39,773 nucleotides of DNA, taken from positions 1 to 39,773 of the forward strand of contig JBAPRR010000383.1 of NCBI GenBank assembly GCA_049281195.1, given 5' to 3'. This document shows positions 23,880 through 31,872 of the stretch, in pieces. The notes under the pieces are model-generated. The model was not told the origin of the DNA. It made no database searches and worked only from the letters and a program-made list of their open reading frames with translations. Within the stretch, counting starts at the first letter, position 1, and each line of letters begins with the position of its first letter. Source of the DNA: JBAPRR01 sp049281195 (GTDB lineage: Bacteria; Actinomycetota; Acidimicrobiia; Acidimicrobiales; CAVXTF01). A program made the position numbers and the translations under genes.

Positions 23880-25279
23880 GCCCGGCCCGGGACAACAAGG
23901 TCACTGTCGGAATCGACATCGGTACGACGTCGGTCAAAGGCCTGGCGGTCTCGGGCGACGGTGATGTGGTGGCTCGAGTTCAGGTCCCCCACCGGGTCAT
24001 CGTGGAAGCCGCGGATCGTCTCGAGCACGATGCCCGCCGCGCCTGGAGAGCAGGCCCGGTCCGCGCCTTCAACGCCGTCCGCAACGAGGCTGCGTCGCGC
24101 GGTTACGAGGTCGCCGGCTTCTGCGTGACCAGCATGGTCCCCTCGCTCACCGCCGTTAACAAAGCCGGGGTGCCCACGATCCCCGGATTGCTCTATGGAG
24201 ACATTCGCGGCCGGGTCGAGACCGACGATCAGTCGATCGCCATGCGCGACGCCGAGGGCTTTCTCCGCTGGGCGATCACCCAGGCACCGAATGCGGCCGG
24301 TTACTGGCCGGCGCAGGCCGTGGCCACGAATGCGATCGGTGGCATCCCGGCGATCGACACGGCGATGACCGCTTCGCTCGGTTCGCTCCACTCGTGGGGG
24401 AAGTGGGATCTGGATTACCTGTCTGCTGCAGGAGTGGATCTCTCTCACATGCCCGAGGTGGTGCCGATGGGACAGTCGGCGGGAACGATTTCGGGCACGG
24501 ACATCCATATCGCCGGTGGATCAGTTGATGCTCTGTGCGATCAGATCGTGTCGGGGGCCACCGAGGTCGGTGACGTACTGGTGATCGTGGGTGCCACGTT
24601 GATCGTGTGGATAGTGATCGGCGATTGGCGCGAGACGCCGGGTCTGTGGACCGTCCCTCATACCGTTCCCGATCGAGTGCTGGTGGGTGGGCCCAGCAAC
24701 GCCGGGGCACTGTTCGTCGACTGGGCGAGAGGGCTCGTCACCGGTCTGCGCAAGCACGGTGCAGTCTCCCAACCCGGGAGAAGCGGCGATCCCGACAGCG
24801 CCCCGATCTGGCTGCCGTATCTCCGGGGCGAGCGGGTCCCGTTCCATGATCCCGACAAGCGTTCTTGCCTCTACGACCTCGACATCACATCGGGTCCACC
24901 CGCGATGGAACGGGCCGCTTACGAAGCGAGCGGCTTCGTGATCAGGCGGATGCTCGACATGGCAGGAGTGAAACCGAGGCGTCTGGTTGTGAGCGGCGGG
25001 GGCAGTCGGGTACTTCCGTGGATGGCCGCGCTCGCCGATGCGACGGGGGCGCCGGTCGAGACCGTGGCTGTGCCCGAGGGAGCAGCGTTAGGTGCTTCTT
25101 ACCTGGCCCGAATGGCGGCAGGCCTCGCGTCGGACCTCGATGGAGCGCAAAAGTGGGCCAAGACGGGAAGGCGTATCGAGCCTGACCCGGTGTGGGTCGG
25201 GCCGACGTACCGCCGCTACCAGCGCTTTTTGGAGCTCTCGCCCTACGAGGCACCGGCCGAGTCGGAAAGCCGAGACTGA
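23876..25279 (+). CDS. FGGY-family carbohydrate kinase
   Basis: A 467-residue sugar kinase of the FGGY family, nearest in layout to xylulokinase. The N-terminal ATP phosphate motif VGIDIGTTSVKGL (11-23) and the central GGSVDALCDQIVSGA, with its conserved Asp, are present. WLPYLRGERVPFHDPDKR and the C-terminal VVSGGGSRVLPWMAALADATG, of adenosine-binding type, complete the fold. GTG 23876 is chosen by overlap with the leader frame and by homology. It follows site S3 and is divergent from a D-2-hydroxyacid dehydrogenase. A kinase of a polyol or ketose is unexpected in a lipid-degradation island; it could phosphorylate a glycerol- or tetrose-like product. The substrate is unknown. Confidence 0.85.
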   Translation: MSPARDNKVTVGIDIGTTSVKGLAVSGDGDVVARVQVPHRVIVEAADRLEHDARRAWRAGPVRAFNAVRNEAASRGYEVAGFCVTSMVPSLTAVNKAGVPTIPGLLYGDIRGRVETDDQSIAMRDAEGFLRWAITQAPNAAGYWPAQAVATNAIGGIPAIDTAMTASLGSLHSWGKWDLDYLSAAGVDLSHMPEVVPMGQSAGTISGTDIHIAGGSVDALCDQIVSGATEVGDVLVIVGATLIVWIVIGDWRETPGLWTVPHTVPDRVLVGGPSNAGALFVDWARGLVTGLRKHGAVSQPGRSGDPDSAPIWLPYLRGERVPFHDPDKRSCLYDLDITSGPPAMERAAYEASGFVIRRMLDMAGVKPRRLVVSGGGSRVLPWMAALADATGAPVETVAVPEGAALGASYLARMAAGLASDLDGAQKWAKTGRRIEPDPVWVGPTYRRYQRFLELSPYEAPAESESRD

Positions 25280-25307
25280 GGCGTCGGGTCCGGGGTAAAC
25301 CTGCGGC

Positions 25308-25973
25308 ATGGCAGTGAGCCGAGACGACCATCCAAAGGCCGCCAGTTCCGGAGTGAGGGCCAAGCGCACCACCGGGCTGTCTGTCTCCAAAAAGACGGCC
25401 TCAGCAAAGAAAGCTGCGCCTTCCGCCACCAGGACGACCGCCTCGGCGAAGACACCTGCCAAGAAGGTCGCCGCGAAGAAGATCCCGAGCAAGAAGGCCC
25501 CCGCTAAGAGCGTCACGGCCAAGAAAGCTCCGGCCAAGAAAGTCCCCGCCAAATTGCGCAGCGGCGGCTCCAAAAAACAGATCCATCCGTCGGCGGGACC
25601 GAGCTCGCCGTGGGGTCCGTTCGAGGCCATGCACGAATTCGCGCCGGGCCTGCTCTGGGCGCAGAACGCCTGGCTTGCTCAGATCGACTCGCTGGCGGCC
25701 CCCGATCGCAAGACCCACGAGTTGATCCGGATGGTGTGCTCGGTCGTTTCGCGCAACCCACTCGGGATCAGGCATCACGCCATGCTCGCAGGCGAGGTCG
25801 GTGCGACCTGGGAAGAGGTTGCGGGCAGCATCGTGCTCGCGGAACCAGCGTTCGGCATCGCTGTGGTGGTCGAGGCGTTCCCCTGGGCACGAAGGGGATG
25901 GGAGCGCGGGACGTCGGTCGGGAGTTTCGACGAAGACAACGAAGAGGACGGGGACGAAGACGACGGAGACTGA
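25308..25973 (+). CDS. H1-like basic tail fused to a carboxymuconolactone decarboxylase/AhpD-like domain
   Basis: A 221-residue three-part protein. Residues 1-90 are Lys/Ala/Pro-rich, with repeated AKKAPAKK-type units like the C-terminal tail of mycobacterial HupB or histone H1. Residues about 100-200 form an AhpD-like helical domain related to the carboxymuconolactone decarboxylase (CMD) family (HELIRMVCSVVSRNPLGIRHHAMLAGEVGATWEEV). The last 15 residues are almost all Asp and Glu. The CxxC of AhpD peroxidases is absent, so a thiol peroxidase role is unlikely. It begins 28 bp after the kinase stop and may share its transcript. A DNA- or RNA-bound CMD protein, with an acidic tail that could shield the basic tail, is an inference. 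Confidence 0.72.
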   Translation: MAVSRDDHPKAASSGVRAKRTTGLSVSKKTASAKKAAPSATRTTASAKTPAKKVAAKKIPSKKAPAKSVTAKKAPAKKVPAKLRSGGSKKQIHPSAGPSSPWGPFEAMHEFAPGLLWAQNAWLAQIDSLAAPDRKTHELIRMVCSVVSRNPLGIRHHAMLAGEVGATWEEVAGSIVLAEPAFGIAVVVEAFPWARRGWERGTSVGSFDEDNEEDGDEDDGD

Positions 25974-26000
25974 CGCGAACTGACGCGAACTGACGCGAAC
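25971..26000 (+). repeat. Three copies of a 10-bp repeat starting at the stop codon
   Basis: TGACGCGAAC occurs three times in perfect tandem (25971, 25981, 25991). The first TGA is the stop codon of the CMD-fusion gene. Since the period is 10, the three TGA codons lie in all three frames. Confidence 0.95.
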
Positions 26001-26072
26001 GGACGGGTATCCGTTTCGCTGACCGTCTGTTCTTGGGCCTGCCCTTCCTTGGGCCGGCCGCCGACTCAGCAG

Positions 26073-26768
26073 TCAGCCCTTGGCGGCTTTGGAGTGCCCT
26101 GCCGGCGGCCCACTTCCGTTGAAGAGTCCCTTGTGCACGATCGTGGTCAGGGTGTCGACCGCTTCCGCGTCGACCGGTTCACCTGCGAACTGCCGGATGT
26201 AGTGGAACCTGTCGACCATCGCGATGACCGCCTCTGCGGCTGCAATCGGTTCGATCCCGGGTCCTGAATCTGCTTCTGCGATCCGCCGCGAGAGGGTGAG
26301 GGCGACGCCGGTCGCCATCTGGTGGGCCTGCTCGGTGAGGACGGTGTCGCTCATGATCAGATCGGTCCACGCTCTGAGCACCGGCGCGTATTTCTGCCAC
26401 TCGGTCGAGAAACGCTCCATCCATCCCCGTAGCGCGAGCCACCCGTCGGGACCCGGACCGATCGGCCCGAGAGCGGAGTCGAGCTGACTTACTACGTCGC
26501 CTGCTTCGCTCACCAGAGCGCGGAGGAGGTCCTCTTTATTCGAGAAATACAGATAGAAGGTCCCGTGCGATGTACGCGCCAGTTTGACGATGTCGTCGAC
26601 CCGGGCTGCGTGGTAGCCGCGCTTGGCGAAAACCACCATCGCGGCATCCAGGAGCTTGCGCATTGTGCGTCGACCCTGCGTCCGCAGAACCCGCTTGCTG
26701 GCCGGAACGCCTGCCAGTTCTTCGACTGGTTTTCTCCTTGGTCCCGCCCCAGGTCCCGAGGGTGACAT
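26073..26768 (-). CDS. TetR-family transcriptional regulator
   Basis: A 231-residue TetR repressor from the ATG at 26768 (a GTG at 26804 would add 12 residues). The DNA-binding domain is clear: RRTMRKLLDAAMVVFAKRGYHAARVDDIVKLARTSHGTFYLYFSNKEDLLRAL. The C-terminal ligand domain is about 150 residues. It sits at the distal end of the 30516-31778 unit, 70 bp after the alcohol dehydrogenase. In lipid and steroid catabolism TetR proteins typically sense acyl-CoA esters. It is the only transcription factor in the window and the best candidate to bind the five TGAC-N6-GTCA sites, which would make the regulon autoregulated through S4. That link is inferred. Confidence 0.88.
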   Translation of the reverse strand: MSPSGPGAGPRRKPVEELAGVPASKRVLRTQGRRTMRKLLDAAMVVFAKRGYHAARVDDIVKLARTSHGTFYLYFSNKEDLLRALVSEAGDVVSQLDSALGPIGPGPDGWLALRGWMERFSTEWQKYAPVLRAWTDLIMSDTVLTEQAHQMATGVALTLSRRIAEADSGPGIEPIAAAEAVIAMVDRFHYIRQFAGEPVDAEAVDTLTTIVHKGLFNGSGPPAGHSKAAKG

Positions 26769-26838
26769 GACCGGGCTGATCGTAACCTGAGGTATTCGAG
26801 GCACGCCCGGTAGCCGGCCCTACGCCCAGGTCAGCCGA

Positions 26839-28080
26839 TCAACCGGCGGATGGTTCGAAGGCGATTTTTATGGCTCCACTGGTTTCTTGGTGGGCGAGAG
26901 CGCGAACTGCGTCCCACCATCCGGCGAGCCCGAAACGGTGGGTAAGCATGCCGTCGAGGTTCACCCGCCCGGCCTGCACCAGGTCCAGGTAGTGCTGGAT
27001 GGCGTGCTTCTTCTCTCCTTCGACCACCTCGTAGCCGAATGCATTCGACCCGGCGATGGTCAGCTCCTTGAAGTACAGCGGCGTCCACTCGTAGCGGCCG
27101 GGTGTCGACACCCCTGACTGAACGAGAGTCCCGCGCTCTTTCAACAGTCGGAGCCCGACTTCGAGAGTCTCCGGTCGGGCGATCGTGTCGTAGACCACGT
27201 CGATGCCTCCGGGCTTCGCCACCGGGAGCCCGTCGAAGGCCGCGTGGAGGACGCCACCTGACCACTCGGCCAACCGCTCGACGAGCTCCATCCGTGGTTC
27301 GTGCGCAACCACGATGCTCGCGCCTAGCTTCAGCGCCAGCTCTTTCTGGGCTTCGAATCGGGCGACGACTGCAATCTCGACATCGGGATACAGAGTGCGG
27401 ATCGCGGCGACACTCGTGACGCCGAGCGCTCCGGAGCCGTAGACGAGGACTTTCCCCCCTGGGGGCGGTGGGTGCCTCACGATGGCGTGCATGGACACGG
27501 CGAAGGGATCGGCCAGGACGGCTTCTTCGTTGGTGATCCCATCAGGCACCGGGATGAGCATCGAGTCGTGAGCGGTGAGCAGATCGGCCCATGCTCCCGG
27601 CGCTCCTGTGGTCACGCCGATGTGAACGCCCGGTCCGATCTCGCCGGTCGTGAAGCTGAGGCACAACGACAGGTCGCCGGCAACGCACGCCGGGCACGGC
27701 GGATCGATGCCGCGGGGTCCGCACGTGAGCCACGGGTTGAGCACCACACGCTGTCCGGGTTCGATGCCCTTGGCTTCAGGCCCGAGAGCGACGACCTCTG
27801 CGACAACCTCGTGGCCGGGGACGTGGGGGATCGAACTGAACGCGGACATCGGGTTGTCGATGTCGCCCTCGTTGAAGTCGCCCATGACCAGCTTGGCGTC
27901 AGAACCGCAGACGCCGGCCAGTATCGGGCGGGTCACCACCCAGTCGGGCCTGATGGGCTGTGCATCTTCCATGTGATGGAGCCCGAACGGCATGGAGAGC
28001 AGATGCTTCTCGAGATCGTCCTTTGGTTCGGGCCTGGACTCAGCGGGATCCGGCGGCGCGCCGAAAACGAGCGCCCTCAT
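26839..28080 (-). CDS. Zinc-dependent alcohol dehydrogenase (threonine/sorbitol dehydrogenase-like MDR)
   Basis: A 413-residue medium-chain dehydrogenase. The frame extends to 28161, but the ATG at 28080 (MRALVFGAPP) fits the family start, with GGAG eight bases before it. Catalytic Zn ligands are in GVCGSD and PGHEVVAE. The structural site holds Cys in CGPRGIDPPCPACVAGDLSLC, with a longer first spacing than usual. The Rossmann motif is VYGSGALGVTSVAAIR. The leader carries a GGAGTT-type hexamer repeat. It lies in a unit with a CaiB CoA-transferase, a hydratase and an ACAD, suggesting oxidation of a secondary hydroxyl on a pathway intermediate. About 45 residues lie between MRALVFG and the first Zn ligand, more than typical. 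Confidence 0.85.
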   Translation of the reverse strand: MRALVFGAPPDPAESRPEPKDDLEKHLLSMPFGLHHMEDAQPIRPDWVVTRPILAGVCGSDAKLVMGDFNEGDIDNPMSAFSSIPHVPGHEVVAEVVALGPEAKGIEPGQRVVLNPWLTCGPRGIDPPCPACVAGDLSLCLSFTTGEIGPGVHIGVTTGAPGAWADLLTAHDSMLIPVPDGITNEEAVLADPFAVSMHAIVRHPPPPGGKVLVYGSGALGVTSVAAIRTLYPDVEIAVVARFEAQKELALKLGASIVVAHEPRMELVERLAEWSGGVLHAAFDGLPVAKPGGIDVVYDTIARPETLEVGLRLLKERGTLVQSGVSTPGRYEWTPLYFKELTIAGSNAFGYEVVEGEKKHAIQHYLDLVQAGRVNLDGMLTHRFGLAGWWDAVRALAHQETSGAIKIAFEPSAG

Positions 28081-28090
28081 CGTGTTTTCT

Positions 28091-28120
28091 CCAACTCCGA
28101 CTCCAACTCCAACTCCAACT
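28091..28120 (-). repeat. Hexamer repeat multiplying the Shine-Dalgarno core
   Basis: Five tandem hexamers, four identical (CCAACT on +, AGTTGG on -) and one CCGACT variant. On the - strand every junction reads GGAG, so the leader of the alcohol dehydrogenase has five GGAG motifs six bases apart. The nearest lies eight bases before the ATG at 28080. Read through from the distant upstream start, the same DNA would code a Val-Gly stretch. Confidence 0.85.
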
Positions 28121-28193
28121 TCGCCACCTGCTCCGTCCCTATCGATTGTGAAGCAATGCACATACCCAGCGCCGAAACTGACTAGACCTCGCC

Positions 28194-29462
28194 TCAGATG
28201 ACGCCCTTCCCACGCAAATCGTCGAACTCCGCCGTGGACAGGCCCACGAGATCCCGCCAGACCGATTCATTGTCCTGCCCCAGGTCGGGTGCACCGGCGG
28301 GAACCGGCTGGGTCTCGCCGACCATGCGGGGATACGGCGCCTGCTGCTTCACCGTCCCGATCACCGGATCTTCAACGTCGACCAGATCCCCACGGGCCAG
28401 GAAATGCGGGTCGGACGCTATCTGGATGGCGGAATATGCGGTAGCCACAGGCACATCGAACGCCACGCACCGGTTCTCGATGTCGGTAGCTTCGAGCCCC
28501 GAGGTCCAGTCGGCCACGATGCCGTTGATCTCACCCGAGTGCGCGGCACGGTCAGCGAGAGTCAGAAAGCGCGCATCTTCGACCAGGTCAGTTCGATCCA
28601 TCGCCTGGCATAGGCGGGCGAAGTTGGCGTCGGATCCGGCCACGATGCAGACGAAGCGCCCATCGGCGGTCGGGTAGTTGTCGAGGGGGGCGGAGTTCTT
28701 GAGGCGGTTGCCCTCGCGTTCGCGCACGACACCAAGATGGTCGTAACCCGCGATGGTCCACTCGAGGATCCGCAGCACAGAGCCGTAGAGGGAGGCGTCG
28801 ACGACGGCGCCGATACCGGTGCCCTTTGCGTCCCGGCGGTAGAGCGCGGCGAGTGCGGCCTCGGCTGAGAAAACGCCGGTCAGGTAATCGGAGACCGTCA
28901 CGCCGGGACGAACAGGAGGCCGTTCCGGTTCTCCGGTCAGATTCAGAAGGCCTCCGTAGGCGATGCCCAATCTGTCGAGTCCGGGACGTCGGCTGTAAGG
29001 ACCGTCCTGGCCGAATGCACTGATCCTCACCCAGACGAGGCGGGGATCGAGGTCCGCGGGGCCGACATTCCACTTCTCGATGGTCCCGGGCCGGAAGTTC
29101 TCGCAGATCACGTCGGCGGTCTGAGCCAGTCGACGGAAAAGGTCCTGACCGTCGGGCGTCCTCAGATCGCAGGTCACGCCCTTGCGGCCGCGGCCTTCGA
29201 CCGCCCAGAACATCGAGTATCCCGGACCGGCCTTGCCACGGCCACCGCTGCCACCCTCCGCCGACTGACCCTCAGGTTCCGGTCTCGAAGCGAACGGCCC
29301 GATGGTCCGCATGAAGTCCCCGCCGCCGGGCTGCTCGACCTTGATCACCTCGGCGCCCCATTCGCCGAGCAGGCCCGCGCAGAACGGCGCACCGATGCGG
29401 GTTCCGAGGTCGATCACCCGCAACCCTTCGAGGGGGCGGACCGTGTTGAGCGGGGAGTTCAC
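28194..29462 (-). CDS. CaiB/BaiF family III CoA-transferase
   Basis: A 422-residue family III CoA-transferase, which exchanges CoA between carboxylic acids or racemises alpha-methylacyl-CoA. The N-terminal GLRVIDLGTRIGAPFCAGLLGEWGAEVIKVEQPGGGD is diagnostic. The nucleophilic Asp is likely D192 (VRPGVTVSDYLTG), equivalent to Asp169 of formyl-CoA transferase. A Gly/Glu/Ser-rich insertion occupies residues 61-80 and may be a disordered loop. The GTG at 29462 has no clear Shine-Dalgarno sequence and follows the hydratase by 39 bp. In steroid and isoprenoid pathways an alpha-methylacyl-CoA racemase of this family (AMACR/FAR type) sets the configuration needed by the ACAD; either function fits here. 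Confidence 0.85.
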   Translation of the reverse strand: MNSPLNTVRPLEGLRVIDLGTRIGAPFCAGLLGEWGAEVIKVEQPGGGDFMRTIGPFASRPEPEGQSAEGGSGGRGKAGPGYSMFWAVEGRGRKGVTCDLRTPDGQDLFRRLAQTADVICENFRPGTIEKWNVGPADLDPRLVWVRISAFGQDGPYSRRPGLDRLGIAYGGLLNLTGEPERPPVRPGVTVSDYLTGVFSAEAALAALYRRDAKGTGIGAVVDASLYGSVLRILEWTIAGYDHLGVVREREGNRLKNSAPLDNYPTADGRFVCIVAGSDANFARLCQAMDRTDLVEDARFLTLADRAAHSGEINGIVADWTSGLEATDIENRCVAFDVPVATAYSAIQIASDPHFLARGDLVDVEDPVIGTVKQQAPYPRMVGETQPVPAGAPDLGQDNESVWRDLVGLSTAEFDDLRGKGVI

Positions 29463-29501
29463 TGAGGTTCGCTCACGACCGAGGCCTTTACGTTGGAGCG
29501 T

Positions 29502-30512
29502 TCACGAGGGTGGGATGTGTGCAGGCCCGCTGTCGCCGCCCGAACCCTTCCCACCACCCGAACCCTTCCGACCACCCGGGCCCTTCTCGCCGCCGGCGGC
29601 CTGATCCCCCCGGTCACGAGCGGCGAACACCTCTTTCATCGATCCCATCTGCTCACGCTCGGCGAGTGCGCCCAACGAGGTGGCCGTGTTGTGAGCGAAG
29701 TGGTGGGCCATGAAGTGATAGCGCCATGAAGCGCTCTTTCCCTGGAGTTCGGCGACGTTGTTTATCGAGGCCTTCACGATCTCCGCGGTGATCGGGGGGA
29801 CGAGGGCGATGCGCCTGGCGAGCTCGTCGGCGCGCGCCGACAACTCATCACGAGGGACCACCTTGTTGACGAGCCCCAGCCTGTGCGCCTCGAATGCGTC
29901 GAGCTCCTCCGAAGCGAGGAGGAACTCCTTGGCCTGCCTTATGCCGAGCTCCCACGGCTCGACCAGCAGCTCCACAGCAGCTCCACTCATGCGAAGGACC
30001 GGGTTCGAGAAGACGGCGTCCTCGGCGGCGAGGATGATGTCGCACATGCAGGCGAGCATCAGGCCGCCGGCGATGCACTTTCCCTGAACGGCCGCGATCG
30101 TCGGTTTGCGAAAGTCGTGAATCCGCCGGCAGCGCTCGACGTACATCTTCTGCTCGTGATGGAACTTGCCCTCCGGGGTGGAGCGCAGCTCACGGAGTGC
30201 GGCCGAATCGGGACCTACCAGCTCTTTCAGATCGTGACCGGCGCTGAAGTTCTTTCCGTTCGCCGCCAACACCACGACACGCACGTCGTCGTCGATCTCG
30301 GCACGGTCGAACGCGGCGTCGAGAGCATCGATGAGCTCCATGCTCTGTGCGTTGGCGGCGTTCGGTCTGTTGAGGGTGATCGTCGCCACCGAGTCAGCGA
30401 CGTCGTAGAGGACAACCGGACCGGTCGCGCCCGAGGCGGAGGCGCCCGAGGCGGAGGCGCCCGAGGCGGAGGCGCCCGAGGTCCCCGAAGCGTCTTTGTC
30501 GCCAGGTGTCAT
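29502..30512 (-). CDS. Enoyl-CoA hydratase/isomerase-like (crotonase) protein
   Basis: A 336-residue crotonase-fold protein. The oxyanion-hole motifs FSAGHDL and KCIAGGLML are present. At the catalytic positions, the Glu of the typical FGQPE motif (Glu144 in rat crotonase) is Val (FSNPVLRM), while a Glu equivalent to Glu164 is kept (QAKEFLL). A single glutamate at this site is a pattern seen in delta3-delta2-enoyl-CoA isomerases, so isomerase or other crotonase chemistry is as likely as hydration. Both ends carry low-complexity tails: an ASASG repeat after the start, and a Gly/Lys/Ser-rich C-terminus coded by an 18-bp repeat. It starts 3 bp after the ACAD stop and is co-transcribed with it. 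Confidence 0.83.
   Translation of the reverse strand: MTPGDKDASGTSGASASGASASGASASGATGPVVLYDVADSVATITLNRPNAANAQSMELIDALDAAFDRAEIDDDVRVVVLAANGKNFSAGHDLKELVGPDSAALRELRSTPEGKFHHEQKMYVERCRRIHDFRKPTIAAVQGKCIAGGLMLACMCDIILAAEDAVFSNPVLRMSGAAVELLVEPWELGIRQAKEFLLASEELDAFEAHRLGLVNKVVPRDELSARADELARRIALVPPITAEIVKASINNVAELQGKSASWRYHFMAHHFAHNTATSLGALAEREQMGSMKEVFAARDRGDQAAGGEKGPGGRKGSGGGKGSGGDSGPAHIPPS
29537..29590. repeat. Degenerate 18-bp repeat coding the crotonase C-terminal tail
   Basis: Three imperfect copies of an 18-bp unit (29537, 29555, 29573) are read on the - strand as a repeating Gly-Gly-x-Lys-Gly/Ser pattern. The period keeps the frame. Confidence 0.65.
30427..30480. repeat. 15-bp perfect repeat coding the crotonase N-terminal tail
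   Basis: Three perfect copies of a 15-bp unit (30427-30471) and 9 bp of a fourth are present. Read on the - strand they give repeated ASASG, between the start codon and the crotonase core. Confidence 0.9.
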
Positions 30513-30515
30513 CGC

Positions 30516-31778
30516 CTACCCCTTTCCTGCGCTGCTCTTGCCGCCACCGCCCGAACCAGCCGAACCACTCGAACCAGAACCCGAACCGGAACCGGAACCC
30601 GTCGGCTCCCGCGGCAACCCGAGAACCCTCTCACCAATGACCGAACGTTGGATCTCGTTGGTCCCAGCGAAGATCGAAGCCGCCTGGTAGTAGAGCCACG
30701 AGCGCTGCCATGAACCGTCGCCGGGGTTGTCGTCGGCGCCGAACCACAGTGGAGAAGCGGATCCGATGATGTCCATGGCCAGTGAGTGCAGGCGCTTGCT
30801 CATCTCACTCCAGTAAAGCTTGAGCACGCTTCCTTCAGGTCCGGGCTCCATGCCGCGCTCGAGGCGGGACAGCGATCGCCAGTTGAGGAGCTGGAACAAG
30901 CGCACCTCGACGTAGGCCTGAGCAAGATGTTGGCTCAAGCGCTCATCGTCGAACGCACCCGACGCCGCCCCTTGTCGTAGGAGCTCGTCGAGGTGCTGCA
31001 GGTGGATCACGAGTTGCCGGGGATTGACGCCGCGCTCGCGGGTCAATGTCGAGCCGGCGACGCGCCAACCCTGCCCGACGGCTGCGACGAGCTGTTCATC
31101 GGGAACGAAGACATCGCTCAAGGCGACCTCGTTGAACTCGGACTCGCCGGTGAGCTGGCGTAACGGGCGGACTTCAACTCCGGAAGAGTGCATGTCGACC
31201 ACGAAGAAGGAAAGTCCACGGCTGCCTTCCTCGGGCGTGCCGCTGCGGGCCAGGCAGATTCCCCAGTCGGCGAACTGGGCGTACGAGGTCCACACCTTGG
31301 TCCCGTCGAGAGACCAACCTCCATCGACGCGGGTTGCCCGGGTCCTGACCGAAGCGAGATCGCTTCCGGCGTCGGGCTCACTAAAAAGTTGGCACCAGAG
31401 CTTCTCGGCTTTCAATATCGGCGGCAGGAACTTCAGCTTCTGATCGTCGGTTCCGTGCTCGAGGAGGGTTGGTCCGGCCAGGTTGATGCCGATGCGGCCG
31501 ACCAACTCAGGGGCACGCGCCCGGGCGAGCTCTTCCTGAACGACGAAGTTTTCGGCGGGTCCGAGGCCGCGACCGCCGTACTCGACGGGCCAGGTGACAC
31601 CGACCCAGCCGGCGTGGGCGAGCTTCGACTGCCAGTCGCGCAAGAAGGCGACCTCTTCGGCGAGGTCGTCGAAGTGCGGGGGGAGACCGGTGCCGTACTC
31701 CCAGGGCAGGTTCGCCCGGAGCCACGACCGCACCTCCGCTCGCAGCTGCTCCTGCTGAGGTGTGGCGGTCAGATCCAT
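30516..31778 (-). CDS. Acyl-CoA dehydrogenase, long alpha-type subunit
   Basis: A 420-residue ACAD from the ATG at 31778 (the frame opens at 31829). WCQLFSEPDAGSDLASVRT, GTKVWTSYAQFADWG and the C-terminal SIFAGTNEIQRSVIGERVLGLPR mark the fold. The canonical glutamate is Ala; TLTRERG keeps the helix-G glutamate. The end is a Gly/Ser repeat tail. The start is 94 bp from the divergent beta-type ACAD at 31873, with operator S4 between. The pair strongly resembles a FadE alpha/beta heterotetramer encoded head to head. It leads the unit of hydratase-like protein, CoA-transferase, alcohol dehydrogenase and TetR. Confidence 0.88.
   Translation of the reverse strand: MDLTATPQQEQLRAEVRSWLRANLPWEYGTGLPPHFDDLAEEVAFLRDWQSKLAHAGWVGVTWPVEYGGRGLGPAENFVVQEELARARAPELVGRIGINLAGPTLLEHGTDDQKLKFLPPILKAEKLWCQLFSEPDAGSDLASVRTRATRVDGGWSLDGTKVWTSYAQFADWGICLARSGTPEEGSRGLSFFVVDMHSSGVEVRPLRQLTGESEFNEVALSDVFVPDEQLVAAVGQGWRVAGSTLTRERGVNPRQLVIHLQHLDELLRQGAASGAFDDERLSQHLAQAYVEVRLFQLLNWRSLSRLERGMEPGPEGSVLKLYWSEMSKRLHSLAMDIIGSASPLWFGADDNPGDGSWQRSWLYYQAASIFAGTNEIQRSVIGERVLGLPREPTGSGSGSGSGSSGSAGSGGGGKSSAGKG
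30551..30602. repeat. GAACC-type hexamer repeat coding the ACAD C-terminal tail
   Basis: Eight imperfect copies of a 6-bp unit (CGAACC and variants) occur here. Read on the - strand they give an alternating Gly-Ser tail after the conserved LGLPRE end of the ACAD. The tail is not part of the fold. Confidence 0.7.
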
Positions 31779-31823
31779 CCGGTTCTCAGTTTCCCGCCCG
31801 TCCGGGGCAATGGCGGCAAAGCA

Positions 31824-31837
31824 TGACACACACGTCA
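31824..31837 (-). promoter_or_regulatory. TGAC-N6-GTCA operator, site S4
   Basis: On the - strand it reads TGACGTGTGTGTCA, 46 bp upstream of the ACAD start at 31778. AGTATC precedes it as at S1. It also lies 36 bp upstream of the divergent ACAD start at 31873, so one bound protein could control both genes of the pair. Confidence 0.65.
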
Positions 31838-31859
31838 GATACTTGGCTGCGCCGGTATG

Positions 31860-31865
31860 TACGCT
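31860..31865 (+). promoter_or_regulatory. Possible leaderless -10 element for the ACAD at 31873
   Basis: TACGCT (31860-31865) lies seven bases before the GTG at 31873, without a Shine-Dalgarno sequence. The distance from operator S4 (23 bp) would place a bound repressor over the -35 region. Confidence 0.4.
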
Positions 31866-31872
31866 CTCGCCG

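Noticed and set aside
23876..25973. Toxin-antitoxin or defence module reading of the kinase/H1-CMD pair
   Set aside because: The kinase is a normal FGGY enzyme and the CMD domain has no toxin features.
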